Below are positions 1 to 5,071 of a stretch of DNA of 5,071 nt, in pieces. The translations under genes were made by a program, and so were the position numbers. A model generated the notes under the pieces. That model was not told where the DNA came from and did no database searches. It saw only the letters and a program-made list of their open reading frames with translations. The DNA comes from CAZVAR01 sp964625225 (GTDB lineage: Bacteria > Pseudomonadota > Alphaproteobacteria > JAJUGE01): positions 1-5,071 of the forward strand of contig CAZVAR010000204.1 in the NCBI GenBank assembly GCA_964625225.1, read 5' to 3'. The number at the start of each line of letters is the position of its first letter. The stretch's first letter is position 1.

Positions 1-284
1 CGGCCAACATCCTGCTGGTCAAGAACGTGACCGTCTGCGGCCTCAACCTCGGCTACTACTATGGCTGGAGCCCCTACGATGCGCGTTACGACTATGAGGG
101 GCGGATGCGCGCGCTGATGGACCGCTTGTTCGAGTGGTTCGGCGCCGGCAGGCTGCGGCCCGTCGTTTCGCACGCCTTTCCGATCGAACGCTTCCGGGAG
201 GCGATGGCGACGGTGCTGGGCCGCAGGTCGATCGGCCGGGTTGTCCTGTTGATGAACGAGGCTGCGGCCCGTCTCGGGCGCTGA
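1..284 (+). CDS. Zinc-less MDR quinone oxidoreductase-like protein, C-terminal fragment
   Basis: This is the last 93 or so residues of a medium-chain dehydrogenase/reductase of the NAD(P)H:quinone oxidoreductase (zeta-crystallin-like) type. The reading frame is open from base 3, so the 5' end lies outside the window; the GTG at 27 is an internal valine, not a start. The fragment begins ANILLVKN, followed by a glycine and tyrosine-rich stretch (GLNLGYYYGW), and ends with the family's C-terminal block: GAGRLRPVVSHAFPIER, then a GRRSIGRVVLL strand. This block aligns with the C-terminus of the next gene (ANRLLVKH, GEGRLRPLVSDRFPLER, GRRARGKVAV), so the two are tandem paralogs. The family reduces quinones, enones or enoyl thioesters with NAD(P)H in the cytosol. 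The cofactor-binding half is off the window, so cofactor and substrate cannot be judged. Its TGA overlaps the ribosome binding site of the next gene, which supports co-transcription. Confidence 0.88.
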   Translation, partial: ANILLVKNVTVCGLNLGYYYGWSPYDARYDYEGRMRALMDRLFEWFGAGRLRPVVSHAFPIERFREAMATVLGRRSIGRVVLLMNEAAARLGR

Positions 285-289
285 AGGAG
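284..289 (+). promoter_or_regulatory. Ribosome binding site of the second oxidoreductase
   Basis: AAGGAG lies 7 nt before the ATG at 297 and begins on the last base of the preceding TGA stop. It is the strongest Shine-Dalgarno match in the plus-strand operon. It fixes the start at 297 and suggests that translation of the second gene is coupled to the first. Confidence 0.8.
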
Positions 290-296
290 CGAGGAC

Positions 297-1280
297 ATGC
301 GTGCGATCGTCTGCCGCCGCTGGGGCGGTGTCGAGGATTTGACCCTGGAGGAGATCCCGGAGCCGCAGCCGGGGCCGGGCGAGCTGGTGATCGGCGTCCG
401 GGCCGCCGGCGTCAACTATGCCGATTCGCTCATGGTGCGCGGCACCTACCAGACCCGTCCGCCCTTCCCTTTCAGCCCGGGGCTGGAGGCGGCGGGCACG
501 GTGCTGCGCTGCGGCGCCGGCGTAACGCGGTTCCGGCCCGGCGATCGGGTCATGGCCATGCTCGACTGGGGCGGGTTCGCGGAGCAGGCGGTCGCGCGCG
601 AAACGGACACCTACCACCTCCCGGAGGGGATGGATTTCGTGACCGGCGGCTCCTTCCTGACCGCCTATGTCTCCTCCCACGTCGCCATCCGCTGGCAGGC
701 GCGGCTCGAGCCGGGCGAGACCATGCTCGTGCTCGGCGCGGCCGGCGGCGTCGGCCTCACCGCGGTGGAGATCGGAAAGGCGATGGGCGCGCGGGTCATC
801 GCCGCCGCCGGCAGCGCCGAGAAGCTCGCGATCGCGCGCGCCCACGGTGCGGACGACGGTATCGACTATGTCCGGGAGGACCTGAAGCGGCGCGTCATGG
901 AACTGACCGCCGGGGACGGGGTCGACGTGGTCTACGACCCGGTCGGCGGCGACCTGTTCGACGCGGCGCTGTCCTCACTCGGCTGGGGCGGCCGGATTCT
1001 GCTGATCGGCTTCGTCGCCGGCGTGCCGCAGATCCCGGCCAACCGGCTGCTGGTGAAGCATCGCGCGGCGATGGGCTCCTCACTGCGCTATTTCCGGAAG
1101 CGCCGGACCGACCAGTTGAGCCGGACCATGGAGGATTTGACCCGCTGGTACGGCGAGGGCCGGCTGCGGCCCCTCGTTTCCGACCGCTTTCCCCTGGAGC
1201 GCACGGTCGACGCGATCCGCGTCCTGACCGGGCGCCGGGCGAGGGGGAAGGTGGCGGTGACGGTGGATTCCGGTGACTGA
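297..1280 (+). CDS. NAD(P)H:quinone oxidoreductase family protein (zinc-less MDR)
   Basis: A complete 327-residue protein, the usual length for the family. The N-terminal GroES-like domain (about 1-125) has the typical VRAAGVNYADSLMVRG block (34-49) and the PGLEAAGTV signature (61-69). The Rossmann domain (about 126-260) carries the nucleotide-binding glycine motif AAGGVG at 148-153, then ARVIAAAGSAEKLAIARAHGAD, and DVVYDPVGGDLF at 210-221. Asparagine 40 stands where zinc alcohol dehydrogenases have the catalytic cysteine. The only cysteines are 6 and 72 and there is no four-cysteine lobe, so it is a zinc-independent member. These enzymes transfer hydride from NAD(P)H to quinones, enones or enoyl-CoA-like substrates in the cytosol; which substrate applies here cannot be told. 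It follows its truncated paralog by 12 nt and precedes the methyltransferase by 9 nt. The start is set by the AAGGAG at 284-289. Confidence 0.93.
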   Translation: MRAIVCRRWGGVEDLTLEEIPEPQPGPGELVIGVRAAGVNYADSLMVRGTYQTRPPFPFSPGLEAAGTVLRCGAGVTRFRPGDRVMAMLDWGGFAEQAVARETDTYHLPEGMDFVTGGSFLTAYVSSHVAIRWQARLEPGETMLVLGAAGGVGLTAVEIGKAMGARVIAAAGSAEKLAIARAHGADDGIDYVREDLKRRVMELTAGDGVDVVYDPVGGDLFDAALSSLGWGGRILLIGFVAGVPQIPANRLLVKHRAAMGSSLRYFRKRRTDQLSRTMEDLTRWYGEGRLRPLVSDRFPLERTVDAIRVLTGRRARGKVAVTVDSGD

Positions 1281-1289
1281 ACGCCGGCC

Positions 1290-2525
1290 ATGTCGCCCGA
1301 CGATCTCGTCCAAGCGCAGTACGAATCCTATCCCTACCCGCACCGCGACCCGCGCGACGAGGCGAAGCGGCTGGTCGTCGGGTCGCCCAGCGATCCCGAC
1401 GAGGTCAATCACTATGTCTTTGCCGGCCGCCGCGACTGGCGCCGTCCCTTCCGGGCCCTGATCGCCGGCGGCGGTACCGGCGACGGTACAATCCTCCTGG
1501 CGCAGCGCCTTGCCGATCGCGGCACGCCCGCCGAGATCGTCTATGTCGATCTCTCCACCGCGGCGCGGCGCATTGCGGAGGCCCGGGCCGCGGCGCGCGG
1601 CCTGACCGGCATCCGGTTCGTCACCGGCTCGCTGCTGGACGCTGCGGCGCTCGCACCGGGCCCGTTCGACTATGTCGATTGCTGCGGCGTGCTGCACCAT
1701 TTGGCCGACCCGGTCGAAGGGCTCCGCGCGCTGCGCCGCGTGCTCGCGCCCGACGGCGGCCTCGGCATCATGCTGTACGGGGCGCTGGGCCGCACCGGCG
1801 TCTACCATGTCCAGGAGTTGCTGCGGTGTCTCACGCCGCCCGGCGCGCCCGGGCCGGATCGGCTCGCGGCGGCGCGCCGGCTGCTGAAAGGCCTTCCCGC
1901 CACCAACTGGCTGAGGCGCAATCCTTTCGTCGGCGACCATCTGGACGGCAGCGATGCCGGCCTGTACGACCTGCTGCTGCATAGCCGCGACCGCGCCTAC
2001 ACCGTACCCGAGGTCGCCGATCTCTGTGCCGCCGCCGGCCTGCGCATCGCGGCATTCATCGAGCCCGCGCGCTACGATCCGGCGACCTATCTCGCCGACC
2101 CGGTGCTGCGGCGCAGGTTCGCCGAACTCCCGCCGATCGATGCCGCCGGCGCCGCGGAGCTTCTCGCCGGCAATCTGACCAAGCATGTCTTCTACGCGGT
2201 TCCGGTCGAACGCCCCGGGCCCGTGGTGGCGACGCCCGATGCGCCCGAGGCCGTGCCGATTCTCCGCGACGAGCGTCTGCGTGGCCTGCGCGGCGACGCG
2301 CTCACGGTCAAGGCGGACGGGCTGACGCTGCGCTTCCCGCTCCCCCGCCTCGCGCCGGCCATTCTGTCCCGTATCGACGGCCGGCGCAGCCTCGGCGCTA
2401 TCGAAGCCGAACTGCGTGGGGCCGACCCGGCGCTGACGCCGGCCCGGTTCTCGGAGCAGTTCGGGACCCTCTATGCGGCGCTGAACGGGGTCAACAAGCT
2501 GCTTCTGGCGTTTCCGCCGACCTGA
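1290..2525 (+). CDS. Class I SAM-dependent methyltransferase with an extra C-terminal domain
   Basis: A 411-residue cytosolic protein. The N-terminus has a QYESYPYPHRD stretch (10-20), similar to the QYExxPYPxW lead-in seen in some methyltransferases of unknown substrate. The Rossmann methyltransferase core follows: motif I ALIAGGGTGDG (56-66), the acidic end of strand 2 at VYVDLS (84-89, D87 predicted to hold the ribose of S-adenosylmethionine), and motif IV DYVDCCGVLHHLADP (127-141). Residues about 145-310 form a helical region plus the C-terminal strand (TKHVFYAVPV). Residues about 320-411 are a separate segment with DGLTLRFPLPRLAPAILSRIDGRRSLGAIEAEL, resembling a small PqqD-like or winged-helix fold; that resemblance is inference. 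The ATG at 1290 is the first possible start because an in-frame TGA, the stop of the upstream gene, lies at 1278-1280. No good Shine-Dalgarno is seen, so translation may depend on coupling. The substrate (protein, lipid or small molecule) is unknown. Confidence 0.88.
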   Translation: MSPDDLVQAQYESYPYPHRDPRDEAKRLVVGSPSDPDEVNHYVFAGRRDWRRPFRALIAGGGTGDGTILLAQRLADRGTPAEIVYVDLSTAARRIAEARAAARGLTGIRFVTGSLLDAAALAPGPFDYVDCCGVLHHLADPVEGLRALRRVLAPDGGLGIMLYGALGRTGVYHVQELLRCLTPPGAPGPDRLAAARRLLKGLPATNWLRRNPFVGDHLDGSDAGLYDLLLHSRDRAYTVPEVADLCAAAGLRIAAFIEPARYDPATYLADPVLRRRFAELPPIDAAGAAELLAGNLTKHVFYAVPVERPGPVVATPDAPEAVPILRDERLRGLRGDALTVKADGLTLRFPLPRLAPAILSRIDGRRSLGAIEAELRGADPALTPARFSEQFGTLYAALNGVNKLLLAFPPT

Positions 2526-2536
2526 GCCGGCCCGGC
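2526..2536. other. Short GC palindrome between convergent stop codons
   Basis: GCCGGCCCGGC is a perfect 5-base inverted repeat around a single C. It fills most of the 16-nt gap between the methyltransferase stop and the stress-protein stop. There is no T tract on either side, and a real hairpin could have only about 4 pairs with a 3-nt loop. It may slow both convergent transcripts, but in DNA this GC-rich it could be chance. Confidence 0.2.
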
Positions 2537-2541
2537 GCAGT

Positions 2542-3054
2542 TCAGGCCAGTTCTTCGAGTGCCTCGTCGGAAAGGTTGCCGGGGACGATGACCACCGGGA
2601 CGCGCATCCGGCCCACCATCTTGCCGGTGAGCGACGAGACCAGCGGGCCTGGACCCTGCTGGCCGACGGCGGCGCCGAGGATCAGGACCGAGATGTCCGG
2701 CTCCTCCTGGACCAGCTTGATGATTTCCTCGAGCCGGACGCCCTCGCGGATGTAGTAGATCGGCAGCGTGCCGCTCCAGCGCTGCACCATCGCGGCCGCC
2801 CGCTGGAGTTTCTGCTCGGCCTCGTCGCGGGCCTCCTCGCGCATCAGGTCGGCGACCGTGGCCCAGTGCTGGAAGTCGGTCGGCCTGTCGATGACATAGA
2901 GCAGGGCGACGCGCGCGCCCTGGCGCCGTGCCCGCAGCGCAGCGAATTCCAGCGCGACCGAGACCTCCTCGGTCTCGTCGACGACGCAGAGAAGCACCCG
3001 CGTCTTGCTGCGCGGCGGTGCCTCGCGGCCCTTCGCATCGGTTTCGTCGGCCAT
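2542..3054 (-). CDS. Universal stress protein (UspA family)
   Basis: A 170-residue single-domain Usp, slightly longer than the usual 140-150 because of a charged, hydrophilic N-terminal leader (1-17). Strand 1 is TRVLLCVVDETEE (18-30), with D26 at the position that commonly contacts adenine in ATP-binding members. It is followed by ALEFAALRARRQGARVALLYVID (34-56), a charged helix around 65-95, and the C-terminal core ISVLILGAAVGQQGPGPLVS (121-140), then LTGKMVGRMRVPVVIVPG (142-159). The last part is the family's nucleotide-binding loop and final strand. The loop deviates from the textbook Gxx-G-9x-G(S/T) spacing (G127, G131, G136, S140, S141), so ATP binding is likely but not certain. Usp proteins are cytosolic dimers with regulatory roles in stress. 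This one starts 3 nt after the stop of the TIGR02186 gene, with a modest GGCGGA 8 nt before the ATG, so it is probably the last gene of that operon. Confidence 0.92.
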   Translation of the reverse strand: MADETDAKGREAPPRSKTRVLLCVVDETEEVSVALEFAALRARRQGARVALLYVIDRPTDFQHWATVADLMREEARDEAEQKLQRAAAMVQRWSGTLPIYYIREGVRLEEIIKLVQEEPDISVLILGAAVGQQGPGPLVSSLTGKMVGRMRVPVVIVPGNLSDEALEELA

Positions 3055-3057
3055 GGT

Positions 3058-3798
3058 CTATGTCCGCCGGAACATCGCGCCGGCGGCCCATCCTGCCACC
3101 GCGGCCGTAGCGATGGCAATGAGGCCATACGCCGCCGAATATTCGTGGGCGAAGTCGTAGAGCGCCGCCCCGAAGCCGGCCTTGCTCACCACCAGCGGCG
3201 TTGCCGCCATGTCGACGACCCGGCCCTCGCGCAGGCTGTAGACCTCGACATGGTAGGTGCCGGTCGGAACGTTGGCGGGGAACGGGATGGTGGTCCGGAA
3301 CAGACGCTTGCCGATGAAGGTGACCGGCCAGGTCTCTGCGGCGTAAAGGTTCATCCGCTCCTTGTTGCGGATCAACGCCTGGCGGAACTCGGCGACGTAG
3401 GGCGAGCCGGAATCGCTCTCTCGCGGCTCGAGATTGAGGAATTCGGCGCCGATGCCGTGCGCTTTCAGCACCTCCGCGATCGGCTTTCCGGCTAGCGGCC
3501 CGCTGGCCGCGACGTGGTAGAAGGAGGGCGCCCGCGGGAAGACCATGCGTTCCTGATTGACCCAGATGCCGGCGACCCGCTCCTTGCGCCGGACCGCGGT
3601 GGGCACCAGCGGGCCGCGCACGATGACGACGACCTCTTCGCCGGAATCGGTTGCGCCGAACAGCAGCACGTCGGCGCCGGTGAAGCCGGTGGTGATGGCC
3701 ACCAGGTGCTGCGAAAGGTCGACGATCAGGTCCTGCGCACGCACGGCGCCCGGCAGCAGCGTCGCGCAGGCGAGCACGAGCAGCAACCGTCCGATCAA
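3058..3798 (-). CDS. TIGR02186-type membrane-anchored protein (Alph_Pro_TM), probable TTG start
   Basis: A 246-residue protein of unknown function. Residues 1-21 form a signal peptide: MIGR, a hydrophobic core LLLVLACATLLPG, and a likely cleavage site AVRA/QDL. The mature part carries blocks I recognise from the TIGR02186/PF09608 family: GFTGADVLLFGA (38-49), VVVIVRGP (56-63), VRRKERVAGIWVN (69-81) and RTTIPFPANVPTGTYHVEVY (168-187). A single C-terminal membrane helix (about 222-240) ends in the cytosolic tail RRT, giving a periplasmic body anchored in the inner membrane. The frame stays open upstream inside the permease gene, but that part is an antisense-like shadow. The TTG at 3798 is chosen because it gives a complete signal peptide, has AAGGGG 10 nt upstream, and overlaps the permease stop as TTGA. 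A GTG at 3777 is possible but would remove the basic n-region. The neighbouring permease suggests a role as its extracytoplasmic partner (inference). Confidence 0.88.
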   Translation of the reverse strand: MIGRLLLVLACATLLPGAVRAQDLIVDLSQHLVAITTGFTGADVLLFGATDSGEEVVVIVRGPLVPTAVRRKERVAGIWVNQERMVFPRAPSFYHVAASGPLAGKPIAEVLKAHGIGAEFLNLEPRESDSGSPYVAEFRQALIRNKERMNLYAAETWPVTFIGKRLFRTTIPFPANVPTGTYHVEVYSLREGRVVDMAATPLVVSKAGFGAALYDFAHEYSAAYGLIAIATAAVAGWAAGAMFRRT

Positions 3799-4715
3799 TG
3801 GTCGAGTTCCCCTTGAAGCGTGAACGGATCGTCCGGAGTCGCCACCAGGTCCACCAGCAGCTTGCCGCTGACCGCGAGCACCATGAGCGCCAGCAGGATG
3901 CGGAAATGCTCCGCCGGCAGCCGCCCGCCGAACCGCGTGCCGATCTGGACCCCGACCACCGACCCGGTCAGCAGCAGCAGCGCCAGGATGACGTCCACGG
4001 TCTGGTTGTAGACCGCCTGCAGGAAGGCGGCATTGGCGGTCACGAACAGGATCTGGAACAGCGAGGTGCCCGCCACCACCGAGGTGGGCATGCCCAGCAG
4101 GTAGATCATGGCGGGGACCATGATGAACCCGCCGCCGACGCCCATGATCGCCGCCAGCAGGCCCACGACGAAGCCGAGCGTCATCGGCGCCACGGCGCTG
4201 ATGTAAAGCCGCGAGCGCGGGAAGCGCATCTTGAGCGGCAGGCGGTGCAGCCAGGTGTGCCTGTGCAGCTTGCTGCGGCGGGTCCCGGTGCGGCGCGTGT
4301 GCAGCAGCGCGTGCAGCGACTCGGCGAACATCAGCGCGCCGATGGCGCCGAGAAAGACCACGTAGGACAGCGCGATCACTACGTCGATCTGACCGACGCT
4401 CCGCAGGGCGCGGAACAGCAGAACGCCGACGGTCGAGCCCGCCACGCCGCCGACCAACAGGACGGCCCCCATCTTGAAGTCGACGCTCTGGCGCCGCCAG
4501 TGCGCGATCACGCCGGTGATCGACGTCGCGACCAACTGATTGGCCTCGCTGCCGACCGCGACCGCAGGAGGAATGCCGATGAAGATCAGCAGCGGGGTCA
4601 TCAGGAAGCCGCCGCCGACGCCGAACAGCCCGGAAAGGAACCCGATCGCCGCGCCCATCCCGAGCAACAGGAAGACGTCCACCGAGATTTCGGCGATAGG
4701 GAGATAAATCTGCAT
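3795..4715 (-). CDS. TauE/SafE (TSUP) family membrane permease
   Basis: A 306-residue inner-membrane protein with about eight predicted helices in two homologous halves, typical of the TauE/SafE (formerly DUF81) family. The first half has GFLSGLFGVGGGFLMTPLLI (25-44) followed by GIPPAVAVGSEANQ. The second has GLLAAIMGVGGGFIMVPAMI (185-204) followed by GMPTSVVAGTSLFQ. The repeated GVGGGF motif is the family hallmark. Between the halves lies a strongly basic, histidine-containing loop (about 139-170). Family members export sulfite, sulfoacetate or related small anions; the substrate here is not evident. The start is the ATG at 4715 (MQIYLPIAEIS). The frame extends to a TTG at 4802, but the extra 29 residues look non-coding and lack family character. 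The Shine-Dalgarno is weak. A second permease copy lies upstream, and the TIGR02186 gene overlaps its stop. Confidence 0.92.
   Translation of the reverse strand: MQIYLPIAEISVDVFLLLGMGAAIGFLSGLFGVGGGFLMTPLLIFIGIPPAVAVGSEANQLVATSITGVIAHWRRQSVDFKMGAVLLVGGVAGSTVGVLLFRALRSVGQIDVVIALSYVVFLGAIGALMFAESLHALLHTRRTGTRRSKLHRHTWLHRLPLKMRFPRSRLYISAVAPMTLGFVVGLLAAIMGVGGGFIMVPAMIYLLGMPTSVVAGTSLFQILFVTANAAFLQAVYNQTVDVILALLLLTGSVVGVQIGTRFGGRLPAEHFRILLALMVLAVSGKLLVDLVATPDDPFTLQGELDH
3809..3814 (-). promoter_or_regulatory. Ribosome binding site supporting the TTG start of the TIGR02186 gene
   Basis: On the minus strand AAGGGG lies 10 nt before the TTG at 3798, inside the last codons of the permease gene. No ATG or GTG start occurs in frame close to it, so it supports the unusual TTG. 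Together with the TTGA stop/start overlap it points to coupled translation of permease and partner. Confidence 0.6.
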
Positions 4716-4820
4716 TCCGGAGCCCGGACGAAAGCCGCCGGCCGAGGCCGGAGCCGCGACCGCACAAGACTCCAGCGTGCGCTGCAGTCCGCTGATTCGC
4801 AAGCAATTTCCGGTCCGGCA
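4716..4820. other. 105-nt spacer between the tandem permease genes
   Basis: No gene is seen here, though the frame upstream of the 4715 start happens to be open. The spacer contains the palindrome CCGGCCGAGGCCGG (4738-4751), which on the minus strand is followed by CGGC and then only three Ts. I find no convincing -35/-10 pair. The spacer could hold a promoter or a weak attenuator for the downstream three genes, or it may simply be read through from the upstream permease gene. Confidence 0.4.
4738..4751. repeat. CCGGCC-GA-GGCCGG inverted repeat
   Basis: Perfect 6-base arms are separated by 2 bases (a 5-bp stem with a 4-nt loop if it folds). It lies 22 nt upstream of the ATG of the complete permease gene on the minus strand. 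There is no U-tract long enough for an intrinsic terminator. It could be a hairpin that affects initiation or a protein-binding palindrome; chance is also plausible at this GC content. Confidence 0.3.
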
Positions 4821-5071
4821 TCAAAGACTCAGGCTGAACAGGTCCGCAGGTCGGGCGACGAGATCGAACAGCATCTTGCCGCATACCGCGAGCACGAGCA
4901 GCGCGAGCAGCAACCGGAACTGCTCGGCCGGTAGCCGTGCCCCGATTCGGGCGCCGGTCTGGACCCCGAGCACGGACCCGACCAGCAGCAGCAGCGCCAG
5001 CACGATGTCGACCGCCTGGGTGGAGATCGAGTGCAGCATGGTCACGCTGGCGGCGACGAAGATGATCTGGA
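4821..5071 (-). CDS. Second TauE/SafE family permease, C-terminal fragment
   Basis: The last 82 or so residues of another TauE/SafE permease; its 5' part lies beyond the window. The frame is open to the window edge, so the GTG at 5045 is an internal codon, not a start. Upstream of it the frame reads QIIFVAAS, matching QILFVTAN of the neighbouring complete permease. The two align without gaps to near the C-terminus, with about 50 of 80 residues identical by my count. Shared blocks include LALLLL, GxRLPAE, FRxLLAL, VLAV and GKxLxDLVA. Two membrane helices are visible (about VDIVLALLLLVGSVLGVQTG and FRLLLALLVLAVCGKMLFDL). It is therefore a tandem, diverged paralog in the same orientation, not a recent exact copy. 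It probably transports a related small anion, perhaps as an alternative or a partner of the second copy. Confidence 0.9.
   Translation of the reverse strand, partial: QIIFVAASVTMLHSISTQAVDIVLALLLLVGSVLGVQTGARIGARLPAEQFRLLLALLVLAVCGKMLFDLVARPADLFSLSL

Noticed and set aside
134..1276. 380-residue open frame on the plus strand overlapping the oxidoreductase
   Set aside because: It reads as Arg/Gly/Pro-rich low-complexity sequence with no domain, in a different frame from the clear MDR protein at 297-1280; typical of high-GC DNA.
1080..2186. 368-residue open frame on the minus strand opposite the methyltransferase
   Set aside because: It is antisense to a gene with clear methyltransferase motifs, has no recognisable motifs, and its composition is that of a shadow frame.
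2526..2541. Bidirectional intrinsic terminator between the convergent operons
   Set aside because: The gap is only 16 nt, the possible stem is about 4 bp, and there is no T tract in either direction, so it is listed only as a palindrome.
2471..3091. 206-residue minus-strand open frame overlapping the stress-protein gene
   Set aside because: Different frame from the clear Usp protein and composed of Arg/Gly/Pro-rich sequence; it also runs into the end of the methyltransferase gene.
2866..3495. 209-residue plus-strand open frame opposite the Usp and TIGR02186 genes
   Set aside because: Antisense to two well-supported proteins, with no domain or plausible start context.
4716..4802. 29-residue N-terminal extension of the permease from a TTG
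   Set aside because: The family start MQIYLPIAE is at the ATG at 4715; the extension shows no signal peptide or conserved block.
3799..4884. N-terminal extension that would make the TIGR02186 protein 608 residues long
   Set aside because: The extension lies out of frame inside the permease gene, is Arg-rich without motifs, and the signal peptide begins exactly at 3798.
3798..4934. 378-residue open frame on the plus strand opposite the permease
   Set aside because: It is very rich in Gln, Arg, His, Asp and Glu, as expected from the complement of hydrophobic membrane codons, and runs through the spacer and both permease genes.

Overview
The window looks like ordinary chromosomal DNA from a high-GC alphaproteobacterium. 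By eye G+C is about two thirds or more, genes are tightly packed, and long antisense open frames lie opposite the real genes. The best lineage marker is a TIGR02186-type membrane-anchored protein, a family known mainly from Alphaproteobacteria, lying directly downstream of a TauE/SafE permease. I see no rRNA, tRNA, CRISPR array, insertion sequence or phage gene.

Left half (plus strand, 1-2525): a probable three-gene operon. It starts with the C-terminal end of a zinc-less quinone oxidoreductase-type MDR protein, cut by the window edge. A complete paralog of that enzyme follows (297-1280), then a class I SAM-dependent methyltransferase (1290-2525) with an extra C-terminal domain. Gaps are 12 and 9 nt. 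The two oxidoreductases are tandem duplicates that have diverged. Substrates of all three enzymes are unknown.

Right half (minus strand, 5071-2542): read in the direction of transcription, the C-terminal end of one TauE/SafE-type anion permease (cut by the window edge), a second complete TauE/SafE paralog, a TIGR02186 protein with a signal peptide and a C-terminal membrane anchor, and a universal stress protein. The last three are tightly coupled: the permease stop overlaps a probable TTG start of the TIGR02186 gene as TTGA, and only 3 nt separate that gene from the stress-protein gene. This suggests a small envelope module: permease, periplasm-facing partner and cytosolic nucleotide-binding stress protein. 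The transported anion (sulfite, sulfonate or another) cannot be read from sequence.

The two operons converge with only 16 nt between stop codons. Both window edges cut through the outer copy of a tandem duplicate pair, so the flanking sequence would be informative. Nothing here is clearly a new system. The most useful leads are the TauE-TIGR02186-Usp module and the methyltransferase with an unassigned C-terminal domain.
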